Source: Hymenobacter sp. BT188
GTDB taxonomy: Bacteria > Bacteroidota > Bacteroidia > Cytophagales > Hymenobacteraceae
Direction of reading: 5' to 3'
DNA: 64,000 nt
Assembly (NCBI RefSeq): GCF_014333585.1
Contig: NZ_JACSCW010000004.1
Span: 248,001 to 312,000 of the forward strand
In this document: positions 60,389 through 64,000 of the stretch, in pieces
Layout: each line of letters begins with the position of its first letter
How positions within the stretch are numbered: position 1 is the first letter of the stretch
Made by a program: the position numbers and the translations under genes
Notes under the pieces: generated by a model
What the model saw: only the letters and a program-made list of their open reading frames with translations
What the model was told of the DNA's origin: nothing
Databases searched by the model: none

Positions 60389-62986
60389 TTATCGTAAGGA
60401 GACTGATTCGATGTCGACGTGCAACTGGCCGGTAGCTGGGGCAGTGCCTTCAACTACTACTTGCAAAACCTCCGCGTCCGTGAGCTTGAGGGCAGTCTGG
60501 GGGGCAAATTGGTAGGTGAGCGGCAGGAAACCGGGGTAGGGGCGAGGCAGCAGCAGGAGCGCATCGGGACGGAAGGAAGTGAGCGGAATCCGCACCTCTT
60601 GCACCTCGGCACCGAGCTGTACAGTAGCAGAGTATGCCGCCGCGTCTTTGGTTTGAAGCACCACTTTCACGGCCGTAGCGGGCTGATTGGCGCGGCCTTT
60701 CACCATTACCTCTTTGAAGCTGGCTAAATCAGTAGCGCGACCTGCCAGCTTGTGACCGAAGTAAGCCCGCAAAGCCGCCGAAGGGCCAGCTGGTGCGGCC
60801 GGTTTCGGTTGGCCCGACTGAGGTTGGCCCACCACCATGCGCAAAGCCAGCTCGCCGGCCGGCGTCGTGACATAATCAGTCCAGTTGGTGGAAGCTAAGC
60901 CGCGCGCTTCTACCTGGTCCTTATCTTGAGCCGCCGTGAAGAGTGGCAAAGGCGCGCCTGCCGCCACAATGGGCACCGCGTAATTCTCCGTGTGGTAGTA
61001 GTCCCAGTCGCGGGGCTGGCCAGTGAAACCACCGGGGAACGTCAGCGCCTGCTGTCCTTTGCGCAGCACAATCCAATAGCGCAACAAGCCCGGATACGCT
61101 AGCTCGGCGGGCACCGTGGCATCCACCGTCGCGTAGCTGGTAGTGGTCATTGGCAACACCAGGGTGCGGCCATAATAGTGTTGAGCTACCAGAAAAACGC
61201 TGTCCTGCGGCTCGGCCCCGGTGATGCGAGCCGTAATACGTACCGGCTTCCCTGCCGACACTTGCGCCATCGGCGTGTGCAGTGCCTGGGGGGCAATTTT
61301 GGTAGGAGCAGGGGCCGCAAACTCGCCTAGCTTAATCTGATTGAAAGAGGATTGGGCCGTATAGCGACTGGTCGATTTGCCCCCCGCCGCCAGCAAATAC
61401 ACGCCCGGACGTACAGTAGTGCGCCCATTGGCAGCCTGCGTTTGTGTGGTGTTGCCTTCGTTTAGGCCGCGCAAAGAGAAATTGCCCCCCAACTCGGCCA
61501 GGGTGATTTGTAGTGGTTGGTTGTTCCACAAAATCTGCGTTACCGTCTTGCTTAGCGAAGCTTTTTCGAATGGGTCGCGGATAGGCACGGCATCAGGCAT
61601 CACTTCTAAGCGCCATACGCCGGCCGCCAGCCGGTCGAGAAAATAAGCGCCGGTGCCGCCGTAGCTGACAAGCGGTGAAGAGCCAACGCCCGCTACATGG
61701 CGCAAACTGGCGGCCTTTTTCGGTTGGGTGGTCGTGGAGGAAGTATAGTAGAATTCCTCCGGCGTATTCATCTCGCTGAGTTGCTGCCGGTAGCTCACCC
61801 GAAACGCATCAAACACCGAATCGGCAGGGTAGCTTGGAAACGACTGGCCCCGGCCCACGCGATGAAACACTTTGGACGCAATCAGCATGCTCATGGCCTT
61901 GGCCGGCGTGTACGCCAGATTCAGATAATGCGTTTGATACTCCGTGTTGGCAAAAGCAATAGCCATCGGGTCGTAGGCAAACTGCGTGGCCCACTGAAAA
62001 CCCGCCTCGCGGAAGCTGCGCGCCATAAACGGGTACATGATCGGCTGAATAATGTCGGCCGATTCAAACTCGTACACCATTTTGGCCTTGCTGATAAAGC
62101 GCTTATCCGTGCGAAACGGAATCAGGTACTGATCGACATAAGGCAGGAAGTTGCCGCGCAACGCGTGCCCGCTTACTAATCCCTGTGGGTACCATTGAAA
62201 GGTGACACCATCTACGTTAGCGTTCAGAATGGCATCGTACACATCGGGGCTTTCAGCGATATTATAGAATACCGGCTTGCGGCAGCCGGTGGCCCGGATG
62301 GCCTGCGCCATGCGATTAGCGAAGGCCGTGACTGGCGCCTCAGGCTTGCTGTACTTGGGCTCGTTGCACACCTCGTAAGCAATGATGTCGGGGTCTTCGC
62401 GGTTGAGTAGCTTGGTGTAGGGGTTCCGATGATTCAGAAACTGCGTCAGATACCTTTCTTGGGCAAGTATAGCCCGTGGGTTGGTATAAGCCTGCGCTTT
62501 TGAATAGATGCTGGAGAAACCCGTGCCGGTGTCGGGCTCCGGGTAGCCATTATTCCAGTAGGCAATAGGGGTCAGGATGATCTTGATGCCGCGCTGCTTG
62601 AGCTCAGCCACCAGAAAATCAAGCAGCTGGAGGTGCTCATTCTCCTGTAAGTTGCCGAGCGTATCCGTGATTTCCACGTCCCACACGTGCACCCGAAACG
62701 CATCCAGACCCAGCCGTGATAGGTGGTACACATCCTGCCGAATTGCCTGCTCATGAGCAACACCAACACGCTGGTGAGCTCGGTAAGCGTGGGCGAATGG
62801 CGTAGTGTAATTCACGCCAAATAAAGCCACCTCTTTTTTCGACTTCTGCCACCGCAGTACGCCTTCCTTGTCCACGAATACGTCACCCTCTGGCCGGCGC
62901 ACAGCTTCTTGAGCTAGCGCTGGAATTAGGAACGCACTTGTCCAGAAGAGAAAAAAAGGCAGGGAGCGACGTAAACGAGTAATCAT
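60389..62986 (-). CDS. Secreted clan GH-A glycosidase with C-terminal beta domains, family unresolved
   Basis: From ATG 62986 the 865-residue protein has a signal peptide (ends PALA) and a (beta/alpha)8 barrel in about 35-420. Acid/base E209 lies in IAYEVCNEPKYS and the candidate nucleophile E306 in AKMVYEFESAD. Two or more beta-sandwich regions fill the C-terminal half (about 440-865), probably carbohydrate-binding. The barrel motifs fit clan GH-A (GH5- or GH158-like) but I cannot assign the family. It is the first gene of an operon with GH2, and an operator lies 58 bp upstream. Confidence 0.85.
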   Translation of the reverse strand: MITRLRRSLPFFLFWTSAFLIPALAQEAVRRPEGDVFVDKEGVLRWQKSKKEVALFGVNYTTPFAHAYRAHQRVGVAHEQAIRQDVYHLSRLGLDAFRVHVWDVEITDTLGNLQENEHLQLLDFLVAELKQRGIKIILTPIAYWNNGYPEPDTGTGFSSIYSKAQAYTNPRAILAQERYLTQFLNHRNPYTKLLNREDPDIIAYEVCNEPKYSKPEAPVTAFANRMAQAIRATGCRKPVFYNIAESPDVYDAILNANVDGVTFQWYPQGLVSGHALRGNFLPYVDQYLIPFRTDKRFISKAKMVYEFESADIIQPIMYPFMARSFREAGFQWATQFAYDPMAIAFANTEYQTHYLNLAYTPAKAMSMLIASKVFHRVGRGQSFPSYPADSVFDAFRVSYRQQLSEMNTPEEFYYTSSTTTQPKKAASLRHVAGVGSSPLVSYGGTGAYFLDRLAAGVWRLEVMPDAVPIRDPFEKASLSKTVTQILWNNQPLQITLAELGGNFSLRGLNEGNTTQTQAANGRTTVRPGVYLLAAGGKSTSRYTAQSSFNQIKLGEFAAPAPTKIAPQALHTPMAQVSAGKPVRITARITGAEPQDSVFLVAQHYYGRTLVLPMTTTSYATVDATVPAELAYPGLLRYWIVLRKGQQALTFPGGFTGQPRDWDYYHTENYAVPIVAAGAPLPLFTAAQDKDQVEARGLASTNWTDYVTTPAGELALRMVVGQPQSGQPKPAAPAGPSAALRAYFGHKLAGRATDLASFKEVMVKGRANQPATAVKVVLQTKDAAAYSATVQLGAEVQEVRIPLTSFRPDALLLLPRPYPGFLPLTYQFAPQTALKLTDAEVLQVVVEGTAPATGQLHVDIESVSLR

Positions 62987-63043
62987 AAAGCGAACACTAT
63001 CAACTCTTAACAAAACCATAGGTAGCGCCACGTTAGCTTTTCT

Positions 63044-63059
63044 GCGCAAACGATTGCGT
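63044..63059. promoter_or_regulatory. LacI-type operator upstream of the GH-A/GH2 operon
   Basis: GCGCAAACGATTGCGT is a 16 bp palindrome with only the outermost pair and one inner pair off (arms GCGCAAAC and ACGCAATC). It lies 58 bp upstream of the GH-A start and 128 bp upstream of the divergent esterase gene, so it may control both. Outer bases GCG instead of ACA separate it slightly from the arabinan sites. Confidence 0.62.
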
Positions 63060-63186
63060 TGCGAAGTTAAGGCATTATTATATTCTGGCGTGGTATAAAA
63101 ACGAGATGATAAGGTAGTTTTATCTTTACCAACTACTTAAGCTCGACGCTACAAACGAATTCAGGCGCCGACAACTCTTTTTTTAC

Positions 63187-64000
63187 ATGCGTATCCTTTC
63201 ATCATTACTCGGTTTACTGCTGTGCGCAGGCTCTTTACAGGCCCAGGTTACTCTGCGCATTGACCGCGTACCAACTAACACGCCCGCTGATGCGGTTCTA
63301 TACGTAGCAGGCTCGTTTAACAATTGGAACCCTAAAAGTGCCCCCCACGCGCTTACCAAAAATGCGGATGGCAGCTACCAAGTGGTTTTGCCTCCTAGCA
63401 CCGGCAATTTCGAGTACAAATTCACGCGTGGCACCTGGGAAACTGTAGAAACCGATGCTGCCAACAAAGCCGTCGAGAACCGGCGATATTCGGCTGCCGC
63501 GGGCAGAGCGGTCACGCACATAATTAGCAACTGGCAGGATCTGGCGGGCGGCGCACCCGTAAAGCAGCACACGCTGACTCCCAACGTGACCGTGCTGACC
63601 GATTCGTTTGCTATACCTCAGCTCAACCGAAAGCGGCGCGTTTGGGTGTATCTGCCCAACGACTACGCCACCAGCAACCGGCGCTACCCTGTGCTTTACC
63701 TACACGATGGCCAGAATGTCTTCGATGAGTTTACTGGCTTCAGCGGCGAATGGGGCGTGGATGAAACCCTGCGGCAGCTCCAACTGTCTGGGCAGGATGC
63801 GGGCTGCCTTGTGGTAGCAGTGGACCATGGCGGCGATACACGCCTCGATGAGCTTTCGCCATGGCGTAATGCGAAGTATGGTGGCGGGCAGGGTGATGCC
63901 TATCTTGATTTTATGGTTCAAACCCTTAAGCCGCACGTTGATGCGAAGTATCGCACCTTAAAGAATCGAAAAAATACGGGCATAGCCGGCTCTTCCATGG
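63187..64000 (+). CDS. Esterase (EstD/Fes-like alpha/beta hydrolase) with CBM48-like domain, cut by window edge
   Basis: At least 271 residues are visible. A signal peptide (ends SLQAQ) is followed by a CBM48/E-set-like domain (about 20-115, VLYVAGSFNNWNPKSAPH and FEYKFTRGTWETVE), then an esterase-like alpha/beta hydrolase domain (RRVWVYLPNDYATSNRRYPV, YLHDGQNVFDEF). The nucleophile elbow is being reached at the edge as GIAGSSM, where the first Ser of GSSMG is the expected nucleophile. Such proteins often act as carbohydrate esterases. The start is the ATG at 63187. It is divergent from the GH-A gene. Confidence 0.85.
   Translation, partial: MRILSSLLGLLLCAGSLQAQVTLRIDRVPTNTPADAVLYVAGSFNNWNPKSAPHALTKNADGSYQVVLPPSTGNFEYKFTRGTWETVETDAANKAVENRRYSAAAGRAVTHIISNWQDLAGGAPVKQHTLTPNVTVLTDSFAIPQLNRKRRVWVYLPNDYATSNRRYPVLYLHDGQNVFDEFTGFSGEWGVDETLRQLQLSGQDAGCLVVAVDHGGDTRLDELSPWRNAKYGGGQGDAYLDFMVQTLKPHVDAKYRTLKNRKNTGIAGSSM

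Noticed and set aside
1..64000. CRISPR array, tRNA genes, insertion sequences, prophage genes
   Set aside because: No set of regularly spaced direct repeats, no cloverleaf-like sequence and no transposase, integrase or phage structural protein was recognised.
1..64000. G-quadruplex role for the GGGGGGC copies
   Set aside because: Copies are single G runs, rarely near other G runs, so intramolecular quadruplexes are not expected at most sites.

Overview
The window is chromosomal DNA of a Bacteroidota bacterium, most likely Hymenobacter or a close relative of the Hymenobacteraceae. This rests on three SusC/SusD receptor pairs, type IX secretion (T9SS) C-terminal sorting domains on two secreted glycosidases, many lipoproteins, the fused E1 alpha/beta 2-oxoacid dehydrogenase form, -7 boxes of the Bacteroidota type TAnnTTTG, and a GC content estimated by eye at about 55%. 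The assignment is by recognition only; no search was run.

Layout. (1) 1-12615, all on the minus strand: an arabinan/arabinose utilisation locus. It encodes a SusC/SusD receptor pair, a GH43 lipoprotein, a secreted GH43 endo-arabinanase with a ricin-type domain, then mutarotase, ribulokinase (araB), ribulose-5-phosphate 4-epimerase (araD) and the start of arabinose isomerase (araA). (2) 12939-14463: DNA polymerase IV and a Kazal-type lipoprotein. (3) 14681-21206, plus strand: a Tat-exported aldehyde oxidoreductase of the PaoABC type in the order A-C-B, a small Cys-rich protein, XdhC and a MocA-like cytidylyltransferase. (4) 21264-36111: mostly housekeeping and singletons, including a UMF1 transporter, a DinB-like protein, a YtcJ amidohydrolase, AMP nucleosidase, an orphan HsdR N-terminal-domain protein, an LTA-synthase-like sulfatase, a SMI1/KNR4-like protein, alanine dehydrogenase, a DUF1573 protein, a fused E1 dehydrogenase, a lipoprotein and a LuxE-like protein. 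(5) 36112-40745: a sigma-54 response regulator without a DNA-binding domain, RNase P RNA, a subtilase, and a DUF2027/Smr protein. (6) 40995-45857: a SusD/SusC pair with no enzymes next to it. (7) 46230-64000: a DUF2279 protein, a secreted GH13 amylase, a BadF-type sugar kinase, a SusC/SusD/SusE starch-type receptor operon, a GH2 and a clan GH-A glycosidase, and the start of an esterase with a CBM48-like domain.

How parts work together. A LacI-type operator (ACACAAWCGWTTGTGT or close) lies upstream of the arabinan SusC gene (twice), the galM-araBDA operon and the GH-A/GH2 operon, with weaker copies upstream of the starch SusC. This suggests a shared sugar-responsive repressor encoded outside the window.

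Two DNA-level signals are not explained by genes. One is a very frequent heptamer GGGGGGC, usually as CTGGGGGGCAAA, read on both strands and in all coding frames. The other is a family of long perfect or near-perfect inverted repeats between genes. No transposase, tRNA, CRISPR array or prophage gene was seen.
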